This document shows positions 23,015 through 34,500 of a DNA stretch of 64,000 nt, in pieces. Positions within the stretch are counted from its first letter, which is position 1. Each line of letters opens with the position of its first letter. The stretch spans positions 248,001 to 312,000 of the forward strand of contig NZ_JACXWX010000005.1 of NCBI RefSeq assembly GCF_014764505.1, read 5' to 3'. This DNA is from Phormidium tenue FACHB-886 (GTDB lineage Bacteria; Cyanobacteriota; Cyanobacteriia; Elainellales; Elainellaceae). The notes beneath the pieces were generated by a model. That model saw nothing but the letters and a program-made list of their open reading frames with translations. It did no database searches and was not told the origin of the DNA. The translations under genes were made by a program, and so were the position numbers.

Positions 23015-23772
23015 TGGATAGCCCGTTTATCGGCTATGAGAACGCTACGCTGACCTTCGGGCAGCTGACTACCGAAACGACCACAGACGACTTTGGCAAC
23101 TCAATGCCGCTGTTTGTGCCATTGCCGATCGTCTCCATGCTGCGGCTGGTCACCAATCCGGCGATCGATCGGCTGCTACAGGCTCAGCAGCAAATTGAGG
23201 CAGATGGACTGGCATTGGAAGGGTATTGCGTCGATCCGATGGTGCTGCCGATGGAGGTGATGGAACAGACCGAAGCCAATACGACCTTTAACAACGTACC
23301 GGGGAAGTTTGTGCTGACGCTGATCAACCCGCCATACGGACGCTACGGCATTGGGGCGTTAATCGAAGCAGAAGCGGGAACAAAAATAGCGGGCTGGTTC
23401 GTGCCGAATCGTGAGGTAATGGGCGAGCCGATCGACGGAGGACAACTGCCATCTCAAGGATCTATGAAAATTCCGTTTAGCTTTGGCGATGCTACTCCCA
23501 AAACGATCTACACCATTAAGGCTGGAAAGACCGTTTTCACGGTGCAGATCGTCATCCAAATTCCGTTTAATGGCGCTGGCGCAGCACTGAGCTTGGGCGA
23601 TGCAGAGGACAGCGATCGGCTGGTCAGAACTGAGCAGGTTGATCCAACGTTTGTGGCGGAGTACGAAACCAATCCTGCTTACACCTACGACACAGCCACG
23701 CCGATCGCGCTCACTATCGTTCCTGGAGAAGGTTGCACACAAGGTTCAGGCTATGTCCTTTTGGAGGTTTAA
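23014..23772 (+). CDS. Putative tail/structural protein, 252 aa
   Basis: Beta-rich protein with a repeating strand pattern and a C-terminal Thr/Val-rich domain. No signal or membrane helix. It lies at the beginning of the fibre genes and just after head genes. It may be a head fibre or a tail protein; this is inference from composition and order. Confidence 0.5.
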   Translation: MDSPFIGYENATLTFGQLTTETTTDDFGNSMPLFVPLPIVSMLRLVTNPAIDRLLQAQQQIEADGLALEGYCVDPMVLPMEVMEQTEANTTFNNVPGKFVLTLINPPYGRYGIGALIEAEAGTKIAGWFVPNREVMGEPIDGGQLPSQGSMKIPFSFGDATPKTIYTIKAGKTVFTVQIVIQIPFNGAGAALSLGDAEDSDRLVRTEQVDPTFVAEYETNPAYTYDTATPIALTIVPGEGCTQGSGYVLLEV

Positions 23773-23775
23773 GTT

Positions 23776-24456
23776 ATGTCCAAGTTTTTAGATTTTCTGG
23801 GTACGAGTGCTAATAGCTTTCTGATAGCGATCGGCGGGGTACGACTAAAAAACAGCACTGGGAACTTGCTAGTTCGTAACCCTGGAGATACAGCAGATGC
23901 GCAAATCACAGCATCCAAGCTGAACAACACAGGTAACACGATTTCGATCGGCTCTACCAACGTGCTGAACATTCAGCAGAATGCAGGGCAAACAGCGGGG
24001 CTGACAGTCATTTATCCCACTGGCAAAGCCACCGACGGTCAGGTACTGGCTCAAAAAGCAGGCACCGCAGCCAATGTCATTGAATTTGAGTTTGTGTCTG
24101 CTGCGAATACTGCTACTTGTTTGACAACCGACACAACCTCGTTCGCCTTCGGTTCAAGTGGCACTGTCCCAATGTTCACGCTGCCAGCTAATGCAGTAGT
24201 GGAGGCAGTTCGCGTCATTGTTGATACCGTTTTTAACGGCGCTCCATCAATGAGTGTGGGAACCAGCGGCAGCCCCAGCAAGTATATGGCATCCACTCAG
24301 GTGGACTTGAAGGATGCGGCAGGGGCAAAAATTTACGAGGTTTATCCCGGATTAACACCTGTGGGAACGGCTGAAGCCCTGCAAATTGCCTACACACCAG
24401 GGGGAGCAACAGCAGGGGCGGCGCGGGTTGAAGTCGATTACGTTGTGCCTAGCTAA
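23776..24456 (+). CDS. Putative fibre protein 1, 226 aa
   Basis: The first ~55 residues (LDFLGTSANSFLIAIGG...) are homologous to the start of the next protein, a sign of a shared anchor domain followed by variable fibre parts. The rest is rich in Gly/Ser/Thr/Ala and beta-like, as in phage fibres. The stop overlaps the next start (TAATG, 24456). Confidence 0.6.
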   Translation: MSKFLDFLGTSANSFLIAIGGVRLKNSTGNLLVRNPGDTADAQITASKLNNTGNTISIGSTNVLNIQQNAGQTAGLTVIYPTGKATDGQVLAQKAGTAANVIEFEFVSAANTATCLTTDTTSFAFGSSGTVPMFTLPANAVVEAVRVIVDTVFNGAPSMSVGTSGSPSKYMASTQVDLKDAAGAKIYEVYPGLTPVGTAEALQIAYTPGGATAGAARVEVDYVVPS

Positions 24457-25667
24457 TGGGGCTATTCCCGCACATACTAGGGACGCTTAGCAGCTTCTTC
24501 CAGTTAGGAATTGGCGGGGCGGGCATTCGATCGAACAATGGGACGATCGAAGCCCGCAATGCTGCAAATACAGCTGCAGCACCGCTTTCATGCAGCCAGC
24601 TAATGGGCATGGCTGGCAATAATTCAATTGTGATTAGCGCCAACGATGGGGCGAACAATGCGGTTGCGGAATGGCGATCGGTTGGTGGGCTAATCTACCG
24701 AGATTGGTCGGTGGATGCTTCGACTGACTTTCATAGCCGCTTTGCACTGGTCAGCGCAACCTCGTTTCTATTTCAGGGGGCAGCCGAACTTACCTACACC
24801 TTTCAAAGTCCGCTTGCCGCAATGGCAGGATTCAGCACAACCGATCTAACGGCAAGTGGTAAAGTCGATTCGCTGGGCTTGGTACAGTTGCCGATGCTGC
24901 CTCCCGAAGGTTTGACGCTTTCGCGCAACGCTACGACCCCCGCTACTCGTATTGACATTGCAGCAGGGCGGGCGATCGTCGCAGTTGGCAGCGACAGGTA
25001 TATTTGCAAGACCTCTAGCACAATCACCAAACGTCTAGATGCAGTTTGGGCAACTGGCAGCGGCAACGGCGGACGATTTAGCGGAACTGTTACCGCAAAC
25101 CAGTGGTGGCATGTGTTTATCATGCGGAACGCCACAGGATCGGTTGATTTTGGTTTCAGCCAATCGGCAACAGCAACCGATAAACCTACAGGCTGGAACG
25201 TGCGACGCATCGGCTCAATCCGCACGGATGCATCCAGCAATATTCTCGACTTTGCCAATATCGGTAACGTGTTCTACTGGGCGACAGAACGAGAAGACCT
25301 TAGAGCTGCGATCGGCACAACGGCAACGCTCTACACCCTCTCTGTTCCACCTGGAGTGAGCGGCATAGAGGCGATCGTCCGGTTGTTTTCCGGTCTTCCA
25401 GCAGCAGGAAACGGCAATGCAGTTCTGATTTCTTCACCTTTGATTAGCGATCAAGCTCCGGCACGGTTAGGTGGAGGGGCTAGCAGTGGCGATTCGGCGT
25501 ATAGCGGCAACGCAATGGCTCCGCTTGAGTACAACCAGATCAGCGTAGAAACGCTGCTCACCAACACGAGCGCTCAGGTTCGAGCAAGAGCCAGCTTTGG
25601 CGGTACGTACACTCACAATCCCCGCATCGGCACGATCGGCTGGTACGACCCAAGAGGAGCAGCATAA
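24456..25667 (+). CDS. Putative fibre protein 2, 403 aa
   Basis: Shares its N-terminal anchor (about residues 1-55) with the preceding fibre protein. The remainder is a long Gly/Ser/Thr-rich beta region with a GRFSGTVTANQWWHVFIM-type strand block, which resembles fibre or spike bodies. Likely a receptor-binding or head-fibre protein. It is followed by a small chaperone-like gene. Confidence 0.6.
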   Translation: MGLFPHILGTLSSFFQLGIGGAGIRSNNGTIEARNAANTAAAPLSCSQLMGMAGNNSIVISANDGANNAVAEWRSVGGLIYRDWSVDASTDFHSRFALVSATSFLFQGAAELTYTFQSPLAAMAGFSTTDLTASGKVDSLGLVQLPMLPPEGLTLSRNATTPATRIDIAAGRAIVAVGSDRYICKTSSTITKRLDAVWATGSGNGGRFSGTVTANQWWHVFIMRNATGSVDFGFSQSATATDKPTGWNVRRIGSIRTDASSNILDFANIGNVFYWATEREDLRAAIGTTATLYTLSVPPGVSGIEAIVRLFSGLPAAGNGNAVLISSPLISDQAPARLGGGASSGDSAYSGNAMAPLEYNQISVETLLTNTSAQVRARASFGGTYTHNPRIGTIGWYDPRGAA

Positions 25668-26116
25668 TGTGGGCAAAAGTTGAGAATGGCAAAGTGACTG
25701 GTACAAGCGCAAACGCTCCACCGACAAACGAGGCAGGTAAACCAGAGCCTGGATGGGAGGAGCGATCGGAGAACGATCCAGCGGTGAAGGCTTATTACGA
25801 AGAGCAGAACAACCCGCCTCCATCATCCGCTCCAGAGGCACTGTGGGACGAGTTTCGATCGCGCATTGCTTCACCCACCTACTTGCGGATTGTCACCACC
25901 AACGCCATCACGCAGGCACTCAACCCAATTCTGATTAGCAGGTTGGGACGGGCAGAAACCAACGCCGAAGCGCTCAATGATTTGATGACAACTTGGAACA
26001 TGATCGCCACTCATGCCAAGCCGACAGTGCTGGAGATCGCAGAGCTTAATAAGATCGCCTTTGAGTGCAAAATGCCTTTCAGGTTGGATATAGCAGGCAA
26101 GATGGTGGCGATCTAA
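25667..26116 (+). CDS. Putative fibre assembly protein, 149 aa
   Basis: The start MWAKVENGKV, a Pro-rich linker (PGWEERSE...NNPPPSSAP) and a C-terminal helical domain resemble tail-fibre assembly chaperones, and it directly follows the fibre gene. It probably assists folding of the fibres encoded upstream. The call is from pattern and order. Confidence 0.5.
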   Translation: MWAKVENGKVTGTSANAPPTNEAGKPEPGWEERSENDPAVKAYYEEQNNPPPSSAPEALWDEFRSRIASPTYLRIVTTNAITQALNPILISRLGRAETNAEALNDLMTTWNMIATHAKPTVLEIAELNKIAFECKMPFRLDIAGKMVAI

Positions 26117-26155
26117 GACATAGGAACTCTCGCAACGAAGTAATCTCGCGAGACT

Positions 26156-26881
26156 ATGCCTACATATAATTCAAAAACAATTCTGACAGCAGGAACCAAG
26201 CTGTTTGTCGCGAAGCTGGCAGAGAACCAGCGCAAGCCTGTAGAGTACACCGTAACCAATACTGCAGCCGCAACGATCGGCGCTGATGAACTGACGCTGG
26301 ATGTCACAGGCGGCGATCTAGCAGCCGGAAAGAGCCTGTTTCTGGCTGCAGGTTTAGAACTGACTTATGGGACAACGCTGGTTGAAGTGGCGCTCGATAC
26401 GATCGTTCCCTTTGGTACAGCAACGGCGGTTCCGGTTGAGCCAGTTAAAGCCGCCGTGCCCGCCAGCACTGCTAGTCAGACCTATGCAATGCTTCCCCTG
26501 CTGGGCGTGACCGAAGCTAATCCCGGCAATGAATCACAGACCGAAGACATCACCAACTTCCTCTCTGGCTTTGGTCAAGAGATGAACGTGACAGGGATTA
26601 ACCGGAACTTCCAGGTGGGTGGCTTCAAGATCAAAGGCGATCGGGCAATGGATAACATTGTGATTCCGCTGTCAGCCAATGATGAGCGGGCAGGTGAGGA
26701 GATCTACGCCCTCCTACAGCTTGAGTCTGGCGATAAATTCCGGGGTGCAGCAAAGGTAAGCAGCTTGAACTTCGCCAACGGCGTGCGAGCTTCGGTCAAG
26801 TACAGCTTCCAGCTGATGATTCAGGGAACGAGCTACAAGTACGAAAACGGTGTGGCTTACGCTGAGACTGTTAACGCTTAG
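26156..26881 (+). CDS. Major tail tube protein, 241 aa
   Basis: Beta-rich protein with a helix in the C-terminal half. It lies immediately before the chaperone/tape-measure group, the position of the tube protein in siphophages. The central SQTEDITNFLSGFGQEM and NRNFQVGGFKIKGDRAMDNI patterns fit tube subunits. It would polymerise into the tail tube whose length the tape measure sets. Confidence 0.7.
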   Translation: MPTYNSKTILTAGTKLFVAKLAENQRKPVEYTVTNTAAATIGADELTLDVTGGDLAAGKSLFLAAGLELTYGTTLVEVALDTIVPFGTATAVPVEPVKAAVPASTASQTYAMLPLLGVTEANPGNESQTEDITNFLSGFGQEMNVTGINRNFQVGGFKIKGDRAMDNIVIPLSANDERAGEEIYALLQLESGDKFRGAAKVSSLNFANGVRASVKYSFQLMIQGTSYKYENGVAYAETVNA

Positions 26882-26951
26882 TTTTGGGAACGCTCAATCC
26901 AGATACTTTTTACAGGTGTTGGACAGGGCGGGGTAACTCGCCCTTTTGTTT

Positions 26952-27194
26952 ATGGATCATCAAGTATTGCGATCGTCTGGCTGGAATCTAACGCTGATTA
27001 ATGTGCGAGTTGTAGGCAATAAGCTTTTGGCAGGCGCTGCCTACGCTGAGGGGACACTGCCAGAAGCAATCGATCTGACCACGCCGAAGCGTACGGCTAC
27101 GTTTCGGGTGAAAGTGCCTCAAGAACTGCGGCAATGCCCAACCTTTAAACTGCAGAGTGATGGGCGCGATCGGCTGGAGTTCGAGCTGGTTTAA
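26952..27194 (+). CDS. Small tail-module protein, 80 aa
   Basis: Beta-rich small protein between the tube gene and the tail chaperone. An in-frame TTG at 26946 is less likely than the ATG. It ends two bases before palindrome copy 4. No family recognised. Confidence 0.5.
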   Translation: MDHQVLRSSGWNLTLINVRVVGNKLLAGAAYAEGTLPEAIDLTTPKRTATFRVKVPQELRQCPTFKLQSDGRDRLEFELV

Positions 27195-27196
27195 AT

Positions 27197-27211
27197 CCGA
27201 AACGGTTTCGG
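27197..27211. repeat. Phage palindrome copy 4 (CCGAAACGGTTTCGG)
   Basis: Perfect 15-bp palindrome with AAAT and TTTTG flanks. It lies in the short gap between a small tail gene and the tail chaperone gene, immediately after the stop at 27194. Confidence 0.75.
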
Positions 27212-27256
27212 TTTTGCCGGGTGGGAACCCTCGCTCTGAATTTGAGAGGTTCACCC

Positions 27257-28042
27257 ATGAAGAAATTACTACCCTTTTCTACAGCGCCCAAAGTTGAGAT
27301 TGTGCCGATTGGCAATCCTGAGATCGGTGTGATTCACCTGCAGAAGAAGCGGGGCATTACGCCGAATGAGAACCCTGTAGACCTGCAGGCGGAAGGGACT
27401 CGCCAAGCACAAACTCAGCTATTGCTAGAGTCTGCGATCGCTCGGCTGGCAAAGGAAGAGGAAATTAGCCGCAAGGAAGCTCGCAAGCTGCTGTTTGATT
27501 CCAGCACAGAGGCGGACAGCGACGCGCCTTCAATGTATGACTACCTCACGCCTGACGAATCGAAAGAACTCCTCAACCTGCGGGACAACCAAGCAGCGAT
27601 CGCCATTAAAGCTGCCACACTGTTCATCAAGCATCGCATCGCCTACCCTGTAACGCTGACATCTGCTGTGAAGGCTGAAGCTAAAACGCTGCACGCTGAG
27701 CCGTTGAGCTTTGAAATTCAAGCTGAGCGGGTGCTGCTGTTTGATGGAGTGCGTGTCACGGTGAATGCTTACCACGACGCTGAGAGCGAAGAGATCAGCG
27801 CCAAGATTCCTGCTCCACTGGAGGCAGGACGTGTGGGCTATCTGTGCCGCGAAACTGGCTACAAACCTGCGATCGGCGCTCCAGAGTGGACAGAGGAAGA
27901 CACCAAAAACTATCTGACCGAAGAACTGATCCTGGAAATTTATAACTTCTATCAGCTGGAGATGGCAGGCGGTGAGCCAGAGCAGTCACCAGCCCCGGAA
28001 GCTGAGGCAGCGCCGGAGGGAAACTCAGCCTTAGCAGCTTAA
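27257..28042 (+). CDS. Tail assembly chaperone G, 261 aa
   Basis: First of the two tail chaperones that lie before the tape measure. It is helical with a low-complexity Pro/Glu/Ala C-terminus, where the slippery heptamer GGGAAAC occurs in the right phase (G GGA AAC, 28018-28024). A GAGAGG ribosome site precedes the ATG. A small fraction of ribosomes should shift -1 and make a G-T fusion of about 401 residues. Known in lambda as gpG/gpGT. Confidence 0.75.
   Translation: MKKLLPFSTAPKVEIVPIGNPEIGVIHLQKKRGITPNENPVDLQAEGTRQAQTQLLLESAIARLAKEEEISRKEARKLLFDSSTEADSDAPSMYDYLTPDESKELLNLRDNQAAIAIKAATLFIKHRIAYPVTLTSAVKAEAKTLHAEPLSFEIQAERVLLFDGVRVTVNAYHDAESEEISAKIPAPLEAGRVGYLCRETGYKPAIGAPEWTEEDTKNYLTEELILEIYNFYQLEMAGGEPEQSPAPEAEAAPEGNSALAA
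28018..28024 (+). promoter_or_regulatory. -1 ribosomal frameshift site GGGAAAC
   Basis: X-XXY-YYZ heptamer with codons GAG GGA AAC in the zero frame. After a -1 shift the frame stays open to 28461 and joins the T part. No pseudoknot was defined by eye. Confidence 0.75.
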
Positions 28043-28461
28043 AAAGGTTAGCGGAAAGACAGCCCATAAATTGGGGGTCTCTTTTCTGGCAGCTCCAAAC
28101 ATTGGGTTGCACTGACCCCCGCTTTAACGATGAGAACTTCGGCGATCAGCCGGACTGGCTGATCTTCCAGGCGCTAGAGGCTTACACCAAGCGCGATCGC
28201 ATGGCTGCCAATCGGGAGGCGAAGATCCACGCGATCGGCTGGAGTGCACTGCTGAATGGTTTTGGCGGCAAAGATTCACCAAAAACTGACTGGTGGACGC
28301 TGCTGCCTCACCCAGAAGATGTTGAGCAAGCAGAGCAGCGGTTGAGCGAACAGACGATTGATGTGATTGCAGAGCTGATTGAGGATCGGCTGCTGCCCTA
28401 TCGCTTGCTGTCAGTGTTTGCATCGATCGAGGAAGTAGCAGAGCGGCTGGCTGAGGAATGA
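28024..28461 (+). CDS. Tail assembly chaperone T part (made by -1 frameshift), 145 codons
   Basis: The open frame joins the G gene in the -1 frame through the slippery site and ends at 28461. A separate TTG start at 28102 is possible, but no ATG or clear ribosome site lies there, which itself supports a shift. The C-terminal part is helical and acidic. The gene lies right before the tape measure, as in other siphophages. Confidence 0.7.
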   Translation, partial: LSLSSLKRLAERQPINWGSLFWQLQTLGCTDPRFNDENFGDQPDWLIFQALEAYTKRDRMAANREAKIHAIGWSALLNGFGGKDSPKTDWWTLLPHPEDVEQAEQRLSEQTIDVIAELIEDRLLPYRLLSVFASIEEVAERLAEE

Positions 28462-28506
28462 CCCAAAGCAGCTTAGGAACTCTAGGAAAGTTTTGGGGAT
28501 AGGGCT

Positions 28507-31500
28507 ATGGAAGGCGTCGATCTAGGCACATTGCTACTCACACTCGGGCTGAATACCGAGACCTACGATCGCGGACTAGAAAAAGCTCATGAAGACGCCC
28601 TCGAAACGGGCAAGGCTATTGAATCAGCGTTTCGTGGTCGCTCGAATCGCCTGCCTGAGCTAACCGTGCGGGTAAACGATCGGGCCCTCACCAAACTTAA
28701 CCAGCACTACGATCTCAAAGAGGATCACGCCAAGCGGCTGCAGCGATTTCTTAATGCCAACCCACTCACGCCCAGAGTTAACACCAGAGAGCTAGATGCC
28801 CTACCTGTGAAGCTGAGAACGCTTCAGAGCGAAGTGCAGCGCTTGAGCAACGTCAATGTAGTTGTGCGAGGTGCTGCACAGGTTTCTAGCCGAGCTGGCA
28901 CTCAAGTGATCAAGGTTGAGTCTGACACCAAAGCGCTTGCCCAAGGGTTCAAGGATGCCACCAAAGATTTAGGCGATGACATTGGCAAAGAGGTGCAGCG
29001 CGGCGTCAGGAAGGGCAACCAGAAAGGAATCACTGGAACTCTAACTAGTGCTGTCACTGCTGCACCCAAGGCAGTGTTACGCGGCTTTTATGAAGGTGTG
29101 GGCATCACCTATGCTGATCAGCTCACCCGTGGGTTTATCAGAGGCGTTGAGGGCAAGTTCAACACCTCGCTGCGACGCATTGGCGAGAATTCGGGAACGC
29201 AAATCCTCAACAAGGCTGAGCGAGTCGGGGACAAGCTTGCTCAAAAGTTGGGCTTGGGAGATAGCCTCAAAATTGCTGCTGGCAAGACTTCTAATGCGCT
29301 TAAAGAGATTATTCCAGCCAATGTTTTAGAGCAGCGGTTGGGCAGAGTGGAGACAGCGATCGCCAAGACGCTTGATGGAATGCTGGAGCTGAAGTCTACG
29401 GCTGAGCAGCTCCAGAATCTGGGCGGCGTTGGCAAAGCGCTGCAAGATGTTGCCGTTGTGCCAATCGAGGGCATCGACCAGCGCCGCAGCCGCAAACAGC
29501 AGCAGGCAGTAGAGCGAGTTAGGGCTAGGGCGGCTGAGATCGCGCCAACGCTGCCAGACTTACCCGCAGGGGCAACTTCGCTGAATATCGTCTCGGGCGG
29601 CTTCGCAGGCACAAGGGGCAAGTCTTCTGCATCGGTAGCCGATCGGGTCCGGCTCATGCTGGGCAGCGAGGCGGCGGTTGATTTTGTTGAGAACCAGGAA
29701 ACTGACACCTCTGCCAACATTGACAAGATGCCCAAGTGGGCAGGGCAGATTTTAGCCCGCTTTGGCAAGCAGAACGTAATGCAGGGCTTCAACCAGGATG
29801 CGATCGAAGCAGCCGCCAAAGCACTGGCATATCAACAGAAAGGGGCAAATTTACCCACCAATTTCATCGGCTATTCAGGCGGTGGCTATGTCGCCAAGGA
29901 AGCAACTGAGCTGCTGGGGCAGATGGGCATCCGCAGCAAAGGGGTGGGAATTGGCACGCCGCTGTTCGGCTTGACCGGAAAGGTGAGTGATAGCCAGTTC
30001 CGCGCCTACATGGGTGAGTCTGATCCACTCTCAAAGCTGGGTGGGATGCTTTCCGCACAGCAGCGCACTACTTCAGCAGGCAAGGCGCACAGGCTTTCAA
30101 ACTATTTAGGCGATCAGGGCTTTCAGAAAGAGCTTGGTCGATTTTTGGGCGTTGGTACCACCGGCGCTCAACCTGCCTCATTTGAGCTGCATGGGTTTGA
30201 AGATGAGTTAAACAACTTGGCAGGCGAACTGGGCGCTGTTCTAGGGGACAGCAATCAAACGCTGTTTTTCAAAAAGACCGGGCTGTACAAAGGCTACATT
30301 GAGCAGATCAAACAGCATCGCGCCAAACTCAATACGCTAATTGCCGATGCAATGGGCGATGTGGCAGAGCAGATCGAATCATACGACCAGGCGCTGGCAG
30401 ATGCCGAAGCACTGGTGAAGCAGGTATTCGGGGTGCAGGGTGAGATCGCCCCTGCGATTAAAGCAGGTGAGGCAAAGAAAACAGCGGTGCAAACTGCGGT
30501 GAATCCGCCGCCAGTAGCTGATGCCAAAGCTCAGAAACAGGCGATCGAACAGGCTGCCAAAACCACCAAACAAGCTACAGCGACCGATGCAGCCAAGACG
30601 AAGAAATTAGCAGAAGAAGCCCTTAAGCAAGCTAAAGATCAGCTCCAGCAGGCATACAACCAGCTCATCATTGATGGAGCTAAAGCGATCGGCATTGATT
30701 CAGTACGTGTTCCTCGGATCAGCGCTTCAGATATTCCATCCGCAGGCACTTACGATGCCATCAATAACAAAATCACACTGCCGACAGATAAAGCCCATCG
30801 TCTCACTATGGGAATGGGCAAGGATATTTCTAAGCTATCGCAGCACGAATTAGACAAGACCATTGCCGACCTCAGCACGATCGCCCATGAGTCATACCAC
30901 GCTTTTCAAGGTGGCTTCAGTGGGTTGAGTTCAACCGAACTGGTTACCCAAAATAAGAATTATGCTGACCTACCGCTAAGCGCTTCAGCAGACGCTCAGA
31001 AGCAGTTCCAACGGTTGAAGCGCGGCTCGATCAACACAATGGCGGGGCGCAGTACCGACACGTTTAGCAAAAACGCATCGCTGCAAAAGCTAGACGAAAA
31101 AACTCGCCAGCAGGCGATCGAGAACGTCCGTAAGCTAGAGCAGCAGGCGTATACATTCCAAGCGCAGTTCATGGCAGCGCTAGCGCAAGAGGCGAAGAAT
31201 GGTTCTCAAAGCGTTGCTCAGGCATTTGAAAAGTCGATCGCCGCTGTGGTGGCAGAACTGAAGCAGACGGCTGAGCAGGTGAAAGCGAAAGCGGCTGCAG
31301 TTGAAGTGAAGCCTGCTGAGATCGCAGCTGATACGTCAGGGCTACAGCAGGTCGAAGCGCAGCTCAATGCCTACACGGTTGAAATCCTCAAAGAGATTAG
31401 CCGCGTATCTGGACGAGGAACGCCGAAAGGTAAGAAGGCAGATATTGTTGACGATCTACTGAAGAACGTGAAGCCGGATTCGCTGAATGCTTCGATCGGT

Positions 31501-34500
31501 GCAGTAGAACCGCTGATTGAGCGCGGCGTGAAGGGCGGCATGAAGCTGCAGAAAGTGCAGTCCAGCGAAGCAGAGAGCAAAACGGTTGCCAATCTCAGCA
31601 AGGCAGAAAAGTCGCTGGCTAAACGGCTGGAGAAGCTGAAAGCGTTGCAGGGTGAAGCGTACGAGAAAGAGTTAGGGACGCTGCTGGATCTGATTAACCA
31701 GCAGATTGCCCAGCTCGACCAGTTTGGCGCGAAGACGATCGCCGCTGAAACGCGCCTTGCGTTAGGTCAGGGCAAGGGCAGGCTAGAAGCAACCTATCGC
31801 AGGCTATCGCCACAGCTCAAACCCAAGCCGCAATCTGCAGTTAGCCAAGCAGCGATCGTTGAGAATCCCTTTAGCCTGGATGACATCTCACTGGCGAGAG
31901 TCACGCAGCAGCAGGGCAAGCAGGTCGCTCGACAGGCGCTCAAGACCTACGAGGCAATTATTCGGAGCGTTGCTAAAGTCTCCGGGGCACAGATGAAGCC
32001 TGGTGATATGCCGCGCCTGGTGGTCGATAACGATCGCCTTAAAGCGTTGGGAGCCAAGGCGCTCTACAACATCAAGCAGAATCAAATTATTGTCGATGAA
32101 TCGATCGCCAAGATCCTTGAGCAGGGCGGTAAAGCGCTCGATGAGTATGCTGATGAGCTGAAAGACTTGGTGCACGAAGGCAGACATGCCGCTCAGTTTG
32201 GCTTTGGTTCTCTGTCGCTGAAGCAGATCGGCGCGGGCGCATCGAACGTGAACATGATCGATCCGCGCAACGTCTCACAAACCGCTAAATACTATGCGCT
32301 GCAAAGCGTGCAGGTAGCTAATCAGCAGGCAAGCGGGCTGCTAGGCGATCGGGCGAAGCGAGGCATCTATCGCACTGAAGCCGATGCTTATGCCTTTGAG
32401 CAATTTACGCCGCAAGTGCTGCAGCAGGCGAAGACAGAAGCCCAAAGACGTGGCAAGCCAGAGCAGCTCACGCGAGCCTACAAAGCTGCAACAGAAGCCC
32501 CAGCAGACGGGTTGGCAATGGTGGCACGGGTGGCAGCTAAAGCCAAAGACGTTGCTTCTGAAGGCGTTAAGGGACTGATCGAACAGTTCGTGATGGTTAA
32601 CCCAGCGGTCGGCGGTGTCCTTCAGAAGCTGATCGGGCAAGTGGGGAATGTGCCCAAAGCATTCCTCAAGTTTGGGGCGATCGCGCTGGTTGCCAAATTG
32701 GTGATCGACAACCTTGGCAGGATCGTTGGGGCAGCGCTCGACACTGCGATGGCAATGGAGAAGATGGGGCGGGGCTTCAAGTTTGCCTATGGTTCTGCTG
32801 CAGCGGGCAATCAGGCGATGCAGCAAGCCAGAGAGAGAGCAGATGATCTAGGGTTAGGCGTCATGCAGACTCTAGAAGGGCAGCAGCAGTTAGCGGGTGC
32901 GACGCGCGGTACGAAGCTAGAGGGCTTTTTGACAGACCGGATGGGGGCAGCGCTGGACCAAACGATCGCTGTCGGGGGTGCTGATAATGAATCAGCAGCA
33001 CGGGCACGGCGGGCAGTTAGCCAAATTGCTCAGAAGGGAACCGTTCAAGCCGAGGAACTCACTGGGCAGCTCTCTGAAGCGCTCAGCGGATTTCCAGTGC
33101 AGCAAATTGCTGCTCGAAGCATGGGCGTTGATCTGAGCGAGTTCATTGCCCGACGCGATCGCGGTGAGATTACCTCTGAAGAGTTTTTGCCAAAATTCCT
33201 GCAGCAGCTCCAGGCAGAAACCGCAGGCGGTGTGGGAGATGCCAAGAATTCATCGACAGCAATTCAGAACCGCTTTGGTAATGCTCAAGTTGAGGCGCAA
33301 GCAGCGATCGGGCAAACGCTCTTACCTGCTCAGAATGCCGGCTTGCAAGCGATGACAGCCGCACTGGAAACGGTGAACAAACTGCTGCCAATCACGATCG
33401 AACTGATTGCTGCTATGGGTGGGGCGGTCTTGGCTGGGCTAATTCAAAAGGTTGAATTGACAACGATCGCTACCAAGGGTTGGGCAGGCGCGACAGAACT
33501 GGCACAGGGTGCAGTGAAGGGGCTGAAAGGGTTCTTAACCCAGGATGCAATGGGCTTCGCTGGGGTGACGGTTGGCATCATGGGGGCGATCGAGCTAATC
33601 AAAGGCGTTGTAGCTGCTTTTGCTGATGCGGGGCAATCTTCACGTGACTTTGCTGACCAAACTCAAAAGAGCATCGATCGCTATCGCAAGGCGCTGGCAG
33701 AAGCACGTAACGAGAAGCCGCCAGAGCTACCAGGGGCAAGCAACCCAAATGCCGTTGCTGGGGACACGAAGGAGTCTTTTCTAGAGGGCTTCTTTGGACT
33801 AGGGGGACTGTTCGGCAAGGATAAAGTGCGAGCGCTGGAAAAGAATATCCTTGACAATCCCTTGGCAGGTTTTGGTGGCATGGGATCACTATTAACAGGC
33901 TTGCAGGCATCGGGTATGGCTCCTAAGTTCAACCTGCCTCGCTATGGCGAAGTTAAAGCGCAGCAGCAGCGCCTGGGAGAAGCCGAAGCGTTCAGCAAAG
34001 GTGGAGAAGTATTTGCCAGTCTCCAATCAGAAATCGAGCAATTCAAAACCAACGACCCCAACAGCGCGATCGCTAAACTTCGCAATGCCAACGAGCAGCT
34101 AGACGCGATCCAAGCACAGCGGCGTGGGTTGCGACCTGGTGATGTGGCAGGACGACGCAAGCTAGATGAACAGGAGCAAACAGCTCTAGCGCAACAATCT
34201 AGATTCCTGAACCCCGTCTCTGAGATGCAGGCAACAGCGGCTTCGCAGATCGAAAACTACAAAGCGATGATTAAATCGGCGCGAGAACGCGGCGATGAGG
34301 GGGCAGCCAAGCAATACGAGGGTGAGCTGAAACGAGCTATTACCCTTCAGGATCAGTTCAACTCGCTAATTGGCAAGCAGGGCGGCATTCTGCAAAGTCT
34401 TGCTTATAGCTACAGTGCAATTGTTGGCAAATTAGAGGATGCAAATCGGGCGCTTGAGAAGAGCGCGAATTCTGGAAAGAAGGCGATCGCTGCCTCCCAA

